Below, piece after piece: positions 9,388-22,974 of a stretch of 64,000 nt of DNA; within the stretch, counting starts at the first letter, position 1, and each line of letters opens with the position of its first letter. Below the pieces are notes generated by a model. That model searched no databases. It was not told the DNA's origin and saw nothing but the letters and a program-made list of their open reading frames with translations. The translations under genes and the position numbers were made by a program. The stretch is from the NCBI GenBank assembly GCA_009869945.1, contig WIXG01000334.1, positions 1-64,000 of the forward strand, in the 5' to 3' direction. The DNA comes from Mesaphorura yosii. Lineage: Eukaryota > Arthropoda > Collembola > Poduromorpha > Tullbergiidae.

Positions 9388-12300
9388 ATGAAGACAATCT
9401 TCCTCGGTGTTTGGTACTGGCTTTCTTGCGTGCTGGCTACCAGTTCCAGCTCCAATTTCGTTCAGGATCCGTACACTCAGCCCTATTCAGTAAATCTACA
9501 TGATAGTCCAACAGATCAAGTCGTTGCATGTGCAGTTTTGTAAGTTTGCATCAAAATTGTCAAATTACTGAAATTGCTGTACACTGCCAACGTCGAACTT
9601 GACATTTTCCATTTCCCAGGATAAGTGACGAGCAGAGTACGACTCCAAGTTACCATTCACCACCACCGCCATGCATTTCCACTGAGTTTATTAACCGTGC
9701 ATTCACGGAAGCTCGGCTTCGTCACGGACTTAAACACCCGATTCCGTACAAAAATCTGGAAAAGCATGCGAATGAGGTGGAACTCCTCGCGTTTGTGCTG
9801 CTGGACACGAGCAGTGCCATTGCACATCACTACGGGCTGGATCCGGATCAAATCTTCGAGCTCCTTCCTAGACTGGACATTAGCCGAACGGATATCGCGA
9901 AATTCTGCCCGATTCCGGTCCGAACTCCCGCGCAAAAGCATTGCAAGGTAGAGCAGAATATTTGCAGGGCATGCTTACTCTCCAGGGAATCCACTTTACA
10001 CTTTGAATTTACAGCTTTCTGCGTACCGCACACTCTCCGGCCATTGCAATAATGTGTATCATCCTCAATGGGGAGCCGCTTTCACTCCATTCCAGAATTT
10101 CTTGAGCCCACATCATCCCGATGGGTTAAGCGAGCCACGAAGCGTTGGCGTTGGCGCTGGCCTTCGATTACCATCAGCAAGACTCGTGTCCCAGCACATT
10201 CACCACGACACTCGAATCGTCCATGATCATGCTATTACAACAATGCTGATTGCATGGGGGCAAATAATTGACCATGACATCACACTGACAGCGGACACTC
10301 AAGGTAAAATTCTGTTGAAAAATGCGCCTGGCGGCCTAGAGTGCGACGAGAGTTTGCTATTTTTAGATCCCAGAACGTTTAAGACACCAGAATGCTGCCA
10401 GGCACCTTCCTTGCCATTTGAGCATGTTCATCATAATTGCCTCCCCATCGAAATTCCTGCTACTGACCCATTGCTTGGTCACAGTGGTCACGGTCATGGT
10501 CAATCGTGCATGTCATTCGCAAGATCGCTGGCCGGACTTCGCCCAGACTGCAGACTCGGTAAATGGCATTTACTTTTCATGAGAATTTTCGTAAAATCGT
10601 AATGCCTCACTCAGTTTCAGTTTTGTGTTCTCGCGTTGACAATTATGACTGTACAGGAACTCGGAAAGCGTACACCCGTATCAGTTCTTTTTTGGACGCT
10701 AATTTCGTTTACGGGACCAGCAAGAAATTAAACATGGAACTGAGAACTGGGAAGTACGGGTTACTAAAATCTAACCGGGCTTTTAGTGAACTCGGACTCC
10801 AAGACCTGCTTCCTCTGAAAGTGCACGAACCAGACCGGGAATGCATTCGAAAGGATGAGTCGCAGTTCTGTTTTCAAGCTGGTAAGATTTGGCAATTGAC
10901 AATTACTAAAAATGGCTCCGGTGAATGATTTGACATATGACTCACGCAATTCTTTTTTCATGCCGCAGGTGATATTCGTGTTAATGAACAACTCATTCTG
11001 ACTGTTCTGCACACGATATTTATGAGAGAACACAACCGACTGGCCAGGCGACTTGGAGCCATCAATCCGAATTGGGACGACGAACGCCTGTTTCAGGTTA
11101 GTCCCAGGCAGTGCTCTTGCATTTACTTTCTGAATTATAGCCGCATTGCACGTTGTTATTCAAGGAAACACGGCGAATTATCATTGCAATGGTCCAACAC
11201 ATCACCTTCAATGAATTCCTGCCAATGGTGCTTGGAAAGCATACGATGCAGACGTACGGACTCATACTCGCCACTAAAGGGGTAGGTTGAGACAAAGTTT
11301 TGAGTCTTCATCATTAGTGCAACTTAAACTTCACCTTTCCCGTCCTTTTGTAGGATTTTTGGGATGGTTACAATCCGCATCTGGACCCAACCGCCTCCGA
11401 AGAGTTTGTGTCGTCAGCCTTCAGGTTTGGACACTCGCTGCTTCCGCACAAAATCGAGCGGTGGTCGCATGGACATCATTTTATTGGTAAACTACGCATT
11501 AATTAATTAAATACTAATAGCCAATGCAGTGCCATAAAGACTTGGGCACTTGGGTTATTTGGTTTGCAGATTCTCAAGACCTTCATCAACTGCTACGGCA
11601 GCCATTCGATTTGTACAAACCAGGCACGCTGGACACTTACGTCCTGGGGCTGGTCAATCAGTTGGCGCAGGCAATGGACGAAGGTGTAACGGTAGAAGTA
11701 AGTTTCAATCGCCACAGGAGTGGTGGTAATAACAAATTGTAGTCAGTTGCTTGTGTTGCTTCTTCGAATTCCATACGATTGAGTACGAAAATGCTGTTAG
11801 AAAGTTGATACAATCACAGAATTGGCGACGTTAAAATCATTTCTATTCTCTTTCAAGACCGAAAGCAAATTGTCTATTTTCCTTCCGCAACTATTTTCAG
11901 CGAGCTTTATTTGTGCAGGTGACGAATCTCCTCTTCAAGGAGCCAAACCAATCACATGGCATGGATTTACCAGCTATAAATATCCAACGTGGACGCGAGC
12001 ACGGAGTACCCAGCTTCGCTTACTACCGCCACTTCTGCGACCTGCCACCAATTTCAGAGCATTGGGACGGTCTGGTCGGTGTTTTCAGAAACGAGACAAT
12101 TTACCGCTACCGAGAAATCTACGCTTCACCCCACGACATTGATTTGTGGTCCGGGGGCTTATCAGAAATTCCACAGCATGACTCGTTGCTTGGACCAACA
12201 TTCAATTGCATCATCGCCAAGCAGTTTTATCTGCTGAGGGCCGGCGATCGGTTCTGGTACGAGAATCCCAATTATCCGTCCAGTTTCAGATTAGGTAAGG

Positions 12301-14014
12301 TCACAGAGCTAGGGATTGAATATTGAGTAGATCATTTAACACAGTATTGTGTGCCTTTGCTCCAGATCAAATTGACGAAATTCGCAGCGTGACACTTTCA
12401 CGCCTGCTCTGCGATAACACCGACGACCTCAAGACAGTACAGCTGTATGCGATGGTCTATCCGGATCTTATCACGTGAGTGTCATGCCAAGCGTCGACAT
12501 GAGTAGAACAGCCCAGCAAAACCTAGCCAGTTAGGGAATTTCTTCGTCGTATTACAGAAATCCGCGAGTTTCCTGCTCCGGCCGAATAATTCCAAGAATG
12601 AACCTGGAGAAATGGAGAGAAAATGTTCCGGAAATCTTCAACACGAGTCTTTATCATTTGAAATCTCAGACCCACGAGCACGAAGATGACTACAGCGTGC
12701 TTGCAGTTGCGGGTCACCCGAAGGCATGTACAGTACAAAGTGTTGTATCTAATCTGCCCTCAAATCAAGTATTTTTATCAGCATAATTATTTATTGCTTT
12801 CCCACTGCCACTGCACGGCTGGCACGGCACGGCATGGGTCATGGGGCTCATCTCGTTTTCCAACGTAATAATATATTTCCGTTTCCTTTCCCTGTCGATT
12901 TTCCATCCTTTTTAACACCATGCACGAACACAGGCACGACTGCATGACATCACGATCACGGCACAAGTTTGGGGTGTATTCTTTTAATAATTCCTGGGTT
13001 CTCGCTTTGCAGGAACCTGGAATTGGAATCGCGACTGCTCCACTGATCCCCTTGACCGATAAGCATAGTTTGTACTACCACAACCACATCGACAATCATT
13101 ATCATCATCACCAGCACCAGCAATCACTCTCACCATCACCAGGCGATCAACCCGATTTCAATTCCATCGAACCGCATGAATACCCGTTTAACAGCTACGG
13201 CGGTGGGTTGGTGGAAGGACTGCAACTTGGTGTTGATGAAGGTTACGATGCTGGCAATTACGCAAAGACACAGGAGTATAATCACCATTATTTTGGTGCT
13301 AATCACGGGTTGTACAACCAGAACAAACACTACGGCCTTCACGGCAGCCACGACCACGATCAATTCGCCGGCATTGGCGTTGGCCTCGTCGGTGTGGGGC
13401 CGCGGCCGGTGGGAGAGGATAATTATCGGTATGAGCCTGGTAATGATATACACGACGATAATTATGATGGTTTAATTGAATCACCAGCACCACAACTGCC
13501 GCCTTTCTTGAACTTGAATTATGCGCATGAATACGAGTATAAGCACCAGCAACAGCAGCCGAGTTATTTCCCAATTTCTCCGGTTCTCAAGCCACCAATT
13601 CAACCACATCACAAAGGTCATGCCCAAAAAACTCCAGACTCATCGGCGTACCCGATTCCGGTGAATCCTCATTATCATAATGAGACGGAGAGCAGGCATC
13701 GGTACCCAGATTTGGGCTCAGTGCATCGACCGATTGAAGTGCACGAACTTCGGGATCTTCTCCATCAAAATCAGGGTCAGGGCAAATACCTAAAAGGAGA
13801 AGCTGGTCGTGAAGCCTACGTCGAACGCATTCCACCGACGAAAAACTACAAGCAAAGTTCAAGCAGGAACGCCCAGCGAAGGAATTCCCTCCCGAAACCA
13901 TTCCCAAACTCGCCATTTCCTGGATTGTCCGGTATTTTCAGCCCAAACCCGGGATATTTGGCGAGACAGAAGTTTTATCTTCCACTGCACTTGAATTTGA
14001 GGCAGAGAGGATAG
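9388..14014 (+). CDS. Secreted animal haem peroxidase with a probable His/Tyr-rich C-terminal exon
   Basis: Animal-type haem peroxidase, nearest to the chorion peroxidase/peroxinectin group, which oxidises tyrosines or small phenols outside the cell. Exons: 9388-9539, 9620-9947, 10015-10558, 10657-10881, 10969-11096, 11165-11281, 11354-11486, 11570-11697, 11919-12294, 12366-12474, 12558-12768, 13013-14014. A signal peptide opens the protein. Key motifs: distal haem WGQIIDHD with His247, calcium-site [18 protein letters not shown] at 436-439, proximal FRFGHS with His525, and NIQRGREHG. The last junction is the uncertain one: without it the protein stops at 12786 (822 residues); with it the protein gains 333 residues rich in His, Tyr and Pro (1150 in all). 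The in-phase donor after CAA at 12768, the strong acceptor at 13012 and the only nearby AATAAA (14202-14207) favour splicing. Confidence 0.85.
12769..13012 (+). other. Uncertain last intron of the peroxidase gene
   Basis: The donor GTATTT is weak. In-phase alternatives exist at 12732 (GTACAA) and 12744 (GTATCT). The acceptor CTCGCTTTGCAG at 13001-13012 is strong and phase 0. If the intron is retained the reading frame ends at 12786. This is the one junction in the gene that RNA evidence must decide. Confidence 0.5.
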
Positions 14015-17000
14015 AGAAATAAGAAATAACGCACGACAAGCTTGGGACGTGTAATTTATCTTGGAGTTGGTGTTCATTCGCTGCTGTTCTTAAACTTTAA
14101 TTAGATTTTCTATGTGATAGCCGAAACAGCAAGAGAACAGAAACAGAAAAGAGGAGGAAACATTTATTAGTGAATGTTGACATTAACGATGATTATGTCG
14201 CAATAAAATACCACACATGCACACGCAGCCTCATTTTCCCATTATTTCATGCCAGAGCTCGACACGCCATGGTTCAGGTTCACGGTTTAAGTAGCACCAA
14301 GGCAAAATAAGGAACATGGAAGCCAGCGCGGCGCAGATGCACGGGCACAACGAGACGCAAGAAGCAAAGGGATGATTTCCATTTTCAACATTTCCACGTA
14401 CAATTTTGAGTGTGAGAACACGCAAGTCAAATCAACGGCAGTCGCAGAAACTCGCAAGGGCAATGACAAACCAACCAAACCCTTCTTCTTTCTGATTTCG
14501 ATCCGAGTCGGAGTCAACAGTCCAAAGGTCCAATGAAATAGCGAGCAACAGCCAGTAAATGCTAAGGCAAAGATTCAAGATCGCATCAGGCATCAAGACA
14601 CAAAACGGCCGACTAGCCGGGCCGAACCATTTTCGAAAAGTCAAGTAAATGAGATCAATCAACATCTCTTTTTGTGGTGTGTGGTTTTATCATTCTTCTT
14701 CAACGTCTCTTCAAGTCCGTCCACTTGTCTTGTCCTGTTTTGTACGTCAAACTCTGAACAAGTCCATGACATGATATTGCACTCTCGACCGGACCGGTCA
14801 GCCGAGCTGCGGTGCGACCATGTAAAAAAGTTGAGAAATTGATTCTTCTTTTCTGCTCGCAATATTTCATAATAATACATAACGTTGATTTTTTTCATCA
14901 GTCGCTGACTGGTCTTGTTTCTTGGTCCACGCAGGCTTGAACGAAGAACTTCAACAAAATTCAGGTCCACGTCCAACGAAGTCAAGAAGTGATGGTAATC
15001 GCTCCTTGTGTTGCCCGTCTCTGAAAAGACACTCATCAATCTCCCACGTAAAATACCAAAAAGTCAAGTCAAAGTCAAGCGAGCCGAGGAAGCAAGCAAC
15101 AATAAAATTTGGATCAACTTCGACCGACCGGCTTGAGGCTTGTGTTCAGTATTTTCAGTGGCGTAGTTTGAATTTGGTCCACAAATGCTTCGAATGCACT
15201 AAAGTACGACGAACTGGACGCTTTTCTTGGACTCTTTCTTCATGTTGTAATTCGTATCGATATCAAACAGGAAAAAACATTCAATTTAGAACTCGTTCGT
15301 TCGCACTCGCGTTCCGCAGCTGACGTTTTATTATTTTCTTACCCTTTCGTACGTGAAACGAAGGTACGATTTTATATTACACTTTTACTCAAAACTCAAA
15401 ACTTGTTCTCTCCTTTACTGCTTGTTACTTGAATTTCTTCATTCGTCGTTCGCATGCCTGGTCCAATATTCATCTATCTCCACTGTCATTTATCTTGGCC
15501 AGAAATCAAGAGCAGCTTTTGTTCTTTTTTACTCGCTCGAGTACGCGTACGAGTTAAACCAACTCAAACCAAGCCTCAGTGACAGCTCGCTACAGGATTC
15601 AGGATTCATTTCCACCAGCTGCGGCTGTGGCCTACGATTGTTGGATTAGTTTCAAGTGACGCAGTCTCAAGCTCAGATTCGAACAGACTTAACAAACTCG
15701 GATAACAATGAGAAAGCGTAAGATACAAAGCGGGACGATTTTACGAGGTGAGTCTGGTGAAAGAATTGCCCAATTCTATTCTCTTCTCCTTTGGCGTCTT
15801 TGGAGAAAACAGCAAGCACATTTTTCCTGACTTCAAGATCTGAAAAGGAAACTTAACCCGAGAGGCAGAAAATTAAGATAGAATCAAGATTCAAGACGAC
15901 AGCGACAGCGAGACACAACTGAACCTTATTCGAGCGACAGCCCAGCTGTAACTACAATTTTTATGAACCAATTAATCAAGAAGAAACTCTCAGCACTAAG
16001 AAATTGCATATTTCTCAGCCCATCTCACCACAACCTACAATGGATCTTTCCTTTTGGTTTGGTTTTCATGCATTGCGTGAAAAAGAAGAAATGACGTGAC
16101 AATTCTATGTCAAGAAGAGCAAGGCCAGCAAGGACCTTGGCACTTGGCTGGGCTTAATTAGTTCCGAGGATGCAATGTAATTCAGTACTCACTTGAAATC
16201 AAATACTTTATGACTAAACTAATTTCGAAGGAAACGTCGACAGTAGACGCGACGCATCTTTTGCTCTTTTGCTGAGTGTCAAGTTCCTAATTCAAATGCG
16301 AATGAATGGAACCTCGAACTGAGCGCCCGGGTCGGGCCACGTCTTACTTCGAATTTCGGTTACGGGTTTCGTTTGCACAGTCCGCAGTCGTTTGCATGCA
16401 TGTGATTGCGATTGGGACTGAGCTGTGCCTAATATAATAATTTATGAGATTGCATAAAGGCTAAGGCCAGGCCGTGAATAACAAGTTTTGAATTCATAAT
16501 TACAGTGATTCGTTAGGAAAAGTGAAAAGGGTGACGGTGACAGTGAATCGCTGGCATTTGTATTTGGTGTTCGGATTTTTTCCACATATGCTCGCCATGA
16601 TGCTGCAAATCAGCAGAAGAGGAACCCTTCCACTCCGGCTCCGACTGTGTCATTTAGATTTAAAGATCCGTGCATCCGAAACGCAGCGGCGCGACCTGGT
16701 TGTGCTGGGTTGTGTTGCAGCGTTGCAGGTGCATTCCAATCTGTCTGCAAGGACTTAATTAGTCCCACATGCTAAGCCTGTACGACAAACTAATTGGCCC
16801 CATCTCCTTTCCTCTCACAAAAATGAAACCAGCTATTTACTACCACAACAAACATTAAATCTGCTTCATGGAGACCGAACCTCCTCACAGCGCAGCCTCA
16901 GAATCAGAAGCTCCTATACTGGTGCCTGGAACATTCAAGACAGAATGAGAATTTCTATTTATGCCATGCCGCTGCTGCTGAATGATGATCTTCCTCTTAT

Positions 17001-20000
17001 TTGTCGTTACTCGTACGGTATCTGTCTTTTTCTTCGTGGCTGTTGCTGCTGTGGTTTACTTGCGAGCACAGGAATTTCTTGACGCCAAAGATACAACGTG
17101 GAATAGATTCCTCATATTTCTTCCACAAGAAAAATACTCTCGCCTCCTTTTTGTTTATGGCAAACAGCAGCAATTTGACATGTCAAACTTTGTCGCTTGA
17201 ATTCTTGAAATATTTGCGGTAAAAAAATAGCAGGAGCACCAGGCAACAATTTCGGATTCGGCTACCGTCTGACACAACAAACTGCACTTGTTTCTGGGCT
17301 TCAGCTAAAATTCTCCAAGATCCTCTTCCTGGCTTCAATCTGAAATGCGCTCATAAATTAAATCATCCTTCGATAAGTACGCATCACGCATGCACTTAAT
17401 GCTTAATGAAATCGGACATGAACAATATGCGACTAATTAAGTTGGTAAAGAAGAATGAAAAGGGTCTCAAAGGGAATTCGATTCGATACGAGAAACGAGA
17501 AAACCCTTGGAGGGGAAGCACTTGAATCAAGTGAGCCTTTGTAGTGTAGTATAGTTCAGCTTCTGATTCTGTCTCTGCCCTCACCGTCGGCCCGCCTGCG
17601 CCTGTTGTATTCAGAGTATTCGTGAACTTGACAACTCAGGCCATTGAGTTGTAATTTGACGACACCCTGCTGTAAGTTGGTCGAGTTGAGTGCTTCTTTC
17701 ATTGCCATTGTCAGGGCCCCAGTCCAAGTCGTTATGCATGAGATGCGACATGGTTCGGGCTCGGACTGAGGGTCATTTCGACTTCGAATCCCAGTCCCAT
17801 CACAGCTTGCACCCTTACCGTGCTGCCTTCGCTTTTGCATGTGGTCGGCTGACTGGCTCCACGAGGTACTCACTTAAATCAACTCATCACGCATTTCCTT
17901 CCTTTGCTGCCCTTCTTGCGTATTGCGTTGCGTGTACGACGCGAAATGTAGACATGCTATCTTGGATGTTTTGTGGTTTTCAAATCATAAACTGCAACTT
18001 TAACCAACCGGACCGGGCAGACACCGAGACACGAAGACTGGACTGGACTGGGGAATCACCCCCAACGCAACGCAGCCCAGTTGTGTTGTGATGTGTGTAA
18101 TTATTCGCAAATACATGCATCTTGGACTTCTTAGGTTCACTACCAGTTGCCACGATTGCGATTGGCACCTCACGCATAAGCATTCCACGTACGCGCAGAC
18201 AACTGAGCGATGATGAACCCAATATTTAAACTTCAACTTCGGTGTTCGGTTAGCTGTAATCATTCAATACAGGAAATGCTAATGACTTATCTGGGGATTG
18301 CTATTGCTTCTTGGAAGGCTTGGAATTGAAACTTCCAACTCCAAGTGGAGACTTGTCAAGTGCGGTTAGAGTTTCGGACTCATGTATATTATGCACTTGG
18401 AGACTTGGGATTTGCGCTTTGCAAGCTTTAATTTAGTGTCTTTGGCTGGGCATCTTCACGTCCGTAAACGAATTTTATTTTTCGTTTCTTTAAGGACACA
18501 AAGTAAAGATTCAGTGGTCGTAATCTGGTTGAGCAATAATCTGTGAAAAAAGTTAAGTCGAAGCCACGATTGCTTTTCTTGGGTCCTCGAACTCGAACTC
18601 GCAGTCCACTGGCCATTAATTTCCCAATAATTTATGGACCAACCAAAGTTATGTTATTGCCTATTGCCCATTGCTTATTGCATTTCCATTCGTTTATAGA
18701 TTTGGACCCATAAATGTTACGATATAAATCCTCATTTTGACAGTTCTCCTTCGTATTTCATGCAGGAACAGCCACAACCTGGGCCTGTACGACAGGTACG
18801 CTTCGACGAGTCATGAGCATCCCACATACATATGTAAATACTTAATGTATGTATTCGATTGTAATTATTCTACAAATACACAAACACAAATGCCAGGCGA
18901 GGATTAATAAATTACGAAAATCCAACTTACGATTATTGGTTTTCTGATATTTACATAATATTACTCGGTGATTCATAAATTATGAATCCAATTATAGAAA
19001 TGTGAACGTGAACAGAAATATTCCTTGCAATGGACCGGAATGAGACTGAGTTGTAGATTGCTTTGCTGCTTCTTCGAAGTGGCGCGTATGGTTCTCGTGT
19101 ATTTTAACCCGGAGTAAAAATATGCATGAACCATGAAATCTGTAAATCTGTGCCGTGCTTGGATAAATATCTTTGATAAAAATCTCAACAATTACTTCAC
19201 TGATCGCATCGTATTCGAGTCGAGGATTTGCATTTTAGCATTTTGTCCTTTGGAATAAAACTGTCGTTTGATCTTTTCTACCTGCACTTACACTGCTTTT
19301 ACTCAGCATTTTATTTGAGCACATGAGCACTTGAGTTTCAGTTCCATGAATGGGTCGGGCAGATTACCATGTTGTTTCGCTCTGATTCTTTTCCATTGTA
19401 ATTCTTCTCAATGAATGCGAGCCGGGCTTGGCTTGGCATGGAGAATAAAGCCGCGTCGCAGACGCAGACTTTATGCGTATGTATGAAGATCAGGCTCATC
19501 GTCAGATTGCGAACAATTGAGCCTACTTGGCCCACTGTTCGCATCAGATGTCTGACTAAGTACCTGCCGTCATCAAAAACCGCATGCTCCCTTAAACAAA
19601 TCTATCATCGGATGCATCATCCGACTGGCTCTCTCTGAATAAATCTGTGTAGTGAGTGGAGATGGAGAGAAAATTGAAAATTGAATCCTGTTCATCTCTC
19701 ATCACCGGCTGTGGCTTAGTAAACACGAAATGAAGCAAAAAGGAGCAAAAGTCAAAGCTAAAAACGAGACAAGAACAACTGCAATCTGCAGTGCGTAGAA
19801 AGCATCAAACACAACGCGTAGTCGTTGATTTTCTTCATTACATGACATTCATCATCACTTTAACTCCTTAACCGCACGTTAGCATAAAAAATCTTCAAGA
19901 CCGCGTCCGAGCAGTCCGGGGCCGATTCCAGCACGAAAAAACTGCCTGCCTGACCGTGCCGTGCGTTGGCTTTACGCTGGACTGCACCATGCTATTATGG

Positions 20001-22974
20001 ACACACACTGTAATAAATAATAAGTGGTTGTACCAGGAGTAAGTGAAAAAAATTAAATATGTAACAATAAAGGGTACAAAAAAAAGAAGTCAGTCTCACT
20101 GCCTGTCTGCTTTGTGGGTTTTGATGATGATAATATGAAATGAATGTTAGTTCGGGGTTGCCGTCCAGTCGCCAGTCGGCAGTTAGTCCAACTACTAAAC
20201 GGACAAGACAAGACAGGCAAAAGCAAAAACTGAACTATTTCCAGTTTCAGTGCGGTGCGGTGTGCAAGGTAAAGTATTAAATCTCGGTGCTGCTCCTACT
20301 GCGTAGTTTTGTGTCTGTGCTGCGGACGTGGAATTTGGACGCATATTTTCAATTTTTAGTCATTTCAACTTAATATCGTGCATTAGACTCGGACTGCGTG
20401 TGGATTTACTTTCGTGCTGCTGCCGAGACAGAGTTTAAAAGAAAGTGGTTCAAGTTCGTAAGAAAAGGGCTCAGATTCTGACCGACTGAGTCGAGCAACC
20501 GCTTGAGCGTGACTGAACGGAGTGACTTGGCTGACTGAGACTTTTTGTGGTACAGTAGAGTCTGCAAGGTCCCTTTTGTTTGATCTGCTGACTAATACAC
20601 CGGCCCAGACCGTACTTCAGTCGTCTCCCGCGCCAGCCTACTGTGCCGTGGCCGTGTTGTGTGTATTTTGGGACGCGGACGTAAAAACATGCGTTCACAA
20701 TCATAGTCACAAGCATTGTACATTTCTTTCCGCCTCACGACGGCGACGATTTGGAATTATTGGAATTATTACTGGCACTGGCGTGTCGTGGAGTGAATTT
20801 ACAGTTTTGACAAGGTGAGACTCTGGTATTAAGCAGTCCAAGTCAAGTTCTGTTTCTGCTTTCTACAATTTACACTACACACCTCAACTGTATAATCATC
20901 TACTGCCCCAGCACCAGCACAGCATCGAGTAAATAACATAATCATTAGTGCCGTCAATCGTCATCATCATCTCATCATCTTTCCACGTCGCAGTGTAGTG
21001 CGCTCTGTACCTCGAATCAAGACAGAATCACTTTCATCATCTCCGAGCCGCGCCAAACGCTAAACGCGAACCTCAGCCACCTTAGCGCCTGCCTGGCTTG
21101 ACAAACCCCAAATTATACATTTGTTAAGCAGACTGTAATCATAATCACGCTCGAGCTGGCAGTCCGTCGACGGTCAGCAATCTAACAGCCTAGTTAGCGA
21201 AATCAAATATTTCCAGACTCGTCCGTCGCCTCGTGAGCCCCGTCTCCAGACACAGCAGCAATTATCGACTAGTCAGTCTCATCCTCACGCACGCTCACGC
21301 ACGGGTACACAAAACTGCTTGCTTAAAACATGTGCGTAGTGTTAAAAACTCGTATCGTGTCGTGTTTTACAATAATTTATCGATTCAGAAATTAGTTGCA
21401 ATGAGCAGCTACTGTGAAATGCCGCGTGAACGTGAACTACGCCTAAAATTCCAGATACCAGATTCCTAATAAGAAGAGAAACATTCAGCAGGCCGTAGCG
21501 ACGTAAAAACAATAGGCGTGCTCTTCTGCCTCCGTCGTTAACGACAAGAATTGATGAAATTCCAAGTTCCATCGTAAAAGTCAAGATATCTCAAGCTGAA
21601 GTTGGACAGGACGCGAGACAGGAGTTGTTTTTACGTGTTTCTCATTTTTCCCAACTCAAGCGTAACGAAAACACGAAAACACTGCAACTGCAAATAAGAT
21701 TCAGCAGCTTCCAAGCAGGCCAGCTCCTAAAAATACAGCCAGGCCTTGCCTCCCGTCGTCTTATCGACTCGATCTCTTGATCTTGCTGCTCTTGTTGCAT
21801 GTCTGCGCATTTCGTGTTTCCAGGCAGTGAAGTTTAGCAAATCCTTTTCTGTCACCAGCAGCAAATCATTTCTTGAGCCTCCTTCACGCTTGCAAAAACT
21901 CGACAGCGTAACGAAAACAAAAGAAGGAGTCCGGGTCTTCGCAGGCAGTCTTGGATTAGAGTTGGTGTTCAAGTCGAAGAAAGGCCGTAGCGTGCCCGTT
22001 CTGTGATCCTGCCGACGATAAAGGGTTGTGTATGGGAAATGAGCTATAGGAGCAGCAGACGCAGATAGAGAACCGAGAGAAGGAGGTGGAGCATCAGTTA
22101 CAAAAGTTGGATCCCACCAAGACAACCTTTTTACTACAGGCGCAGCGGCAGCAGGCGACCGCGACGAGTGGAGATCCTACCAAGCACGAGTAGTGATCGA
22201 AACACTGCTGACTGCACTGCACTGCTGAGTTGGTCTGTCGGCGTGTGCTCGCGCTCGCTGAGAAAAATCATCGTTTCATTTCTCATTTCACAATTTGTTC
22301 GACGATCGAGACAGTCTACAATTCTCAGACTCAGTCTCAAGCCAGTCATTCCCAAAATCATAACCAGTGTTGTGAATGCATAGCAAATTGCAAATTGTGG
22401 TATCCCGAAAAAGATCTGCTGAGCTGACTAATTAACTGCAAGACCCGCCAAAGTCGAGCAAACGCTGGAAAACTGCGAACTTCATCCGAAACAAAGGCAA
22501 GGCAAGAATCTGTTTTTATCACCACCAGCCACTGATTAACCAAGATAAAATTCGGCGACGGACAGCCGCCTAGCCAGCACGCAACACCCGGGCGGGCATC
22601 TCCCTCCTTGTCCGTGTTAATTATTCTAAAAATGAGCATGAAACTGATTAAACTAAGAACAAGGACTCGTGTTGTGGTAAGTCGATAGGACAGCTAAACT
22701 AAACCAAACCTAGCCGAGACAGTGACAAGGTGCGTGTGGTTGTGAAGTAATTTTAGCACATTGTCTGACCGTTCGTGTACGTGAGCGAGATTTGCGGATT
22801 GCGGTGACTGATAAGAGTAAGAACAAAAACTTTTTCTGCACGTGCGTGCGTAAATTATGTGCCACGTAATTAGCAAGCCACAACAACAACCCAGCTCAGC
22901 CCAGCAGCAGACATCAAACGAGGAGTGACAAGATAAGACAATGATTGTGATTGCGTAGTGTTGAGTTACAAAAG
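14015..22974. other. 8.9 kb gene-poor region upstream of the LIM-homeobox gene
   Basis: The first 200 bases are the peroxidase 3' UTR, with AATAAA at 14202-14207. After that I see no supported gene: the open frames are short, lack domains and lack splice partners. The position directly 5' of an apterous-type developmental regulator makes it a good place for enhancers and untranslated first exons, but no element can be delimited by eye. Confidence 0.5.

Noticed and set aside
12603-12786. Peroxidase ending at the stop at 12786 as the only product
   Set aside because: Possible, but no poly(A) signal follows nearby, while the downstream exon has a strong in-phase acceptor and a good poly(A) signal. 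Kept as the alternative.
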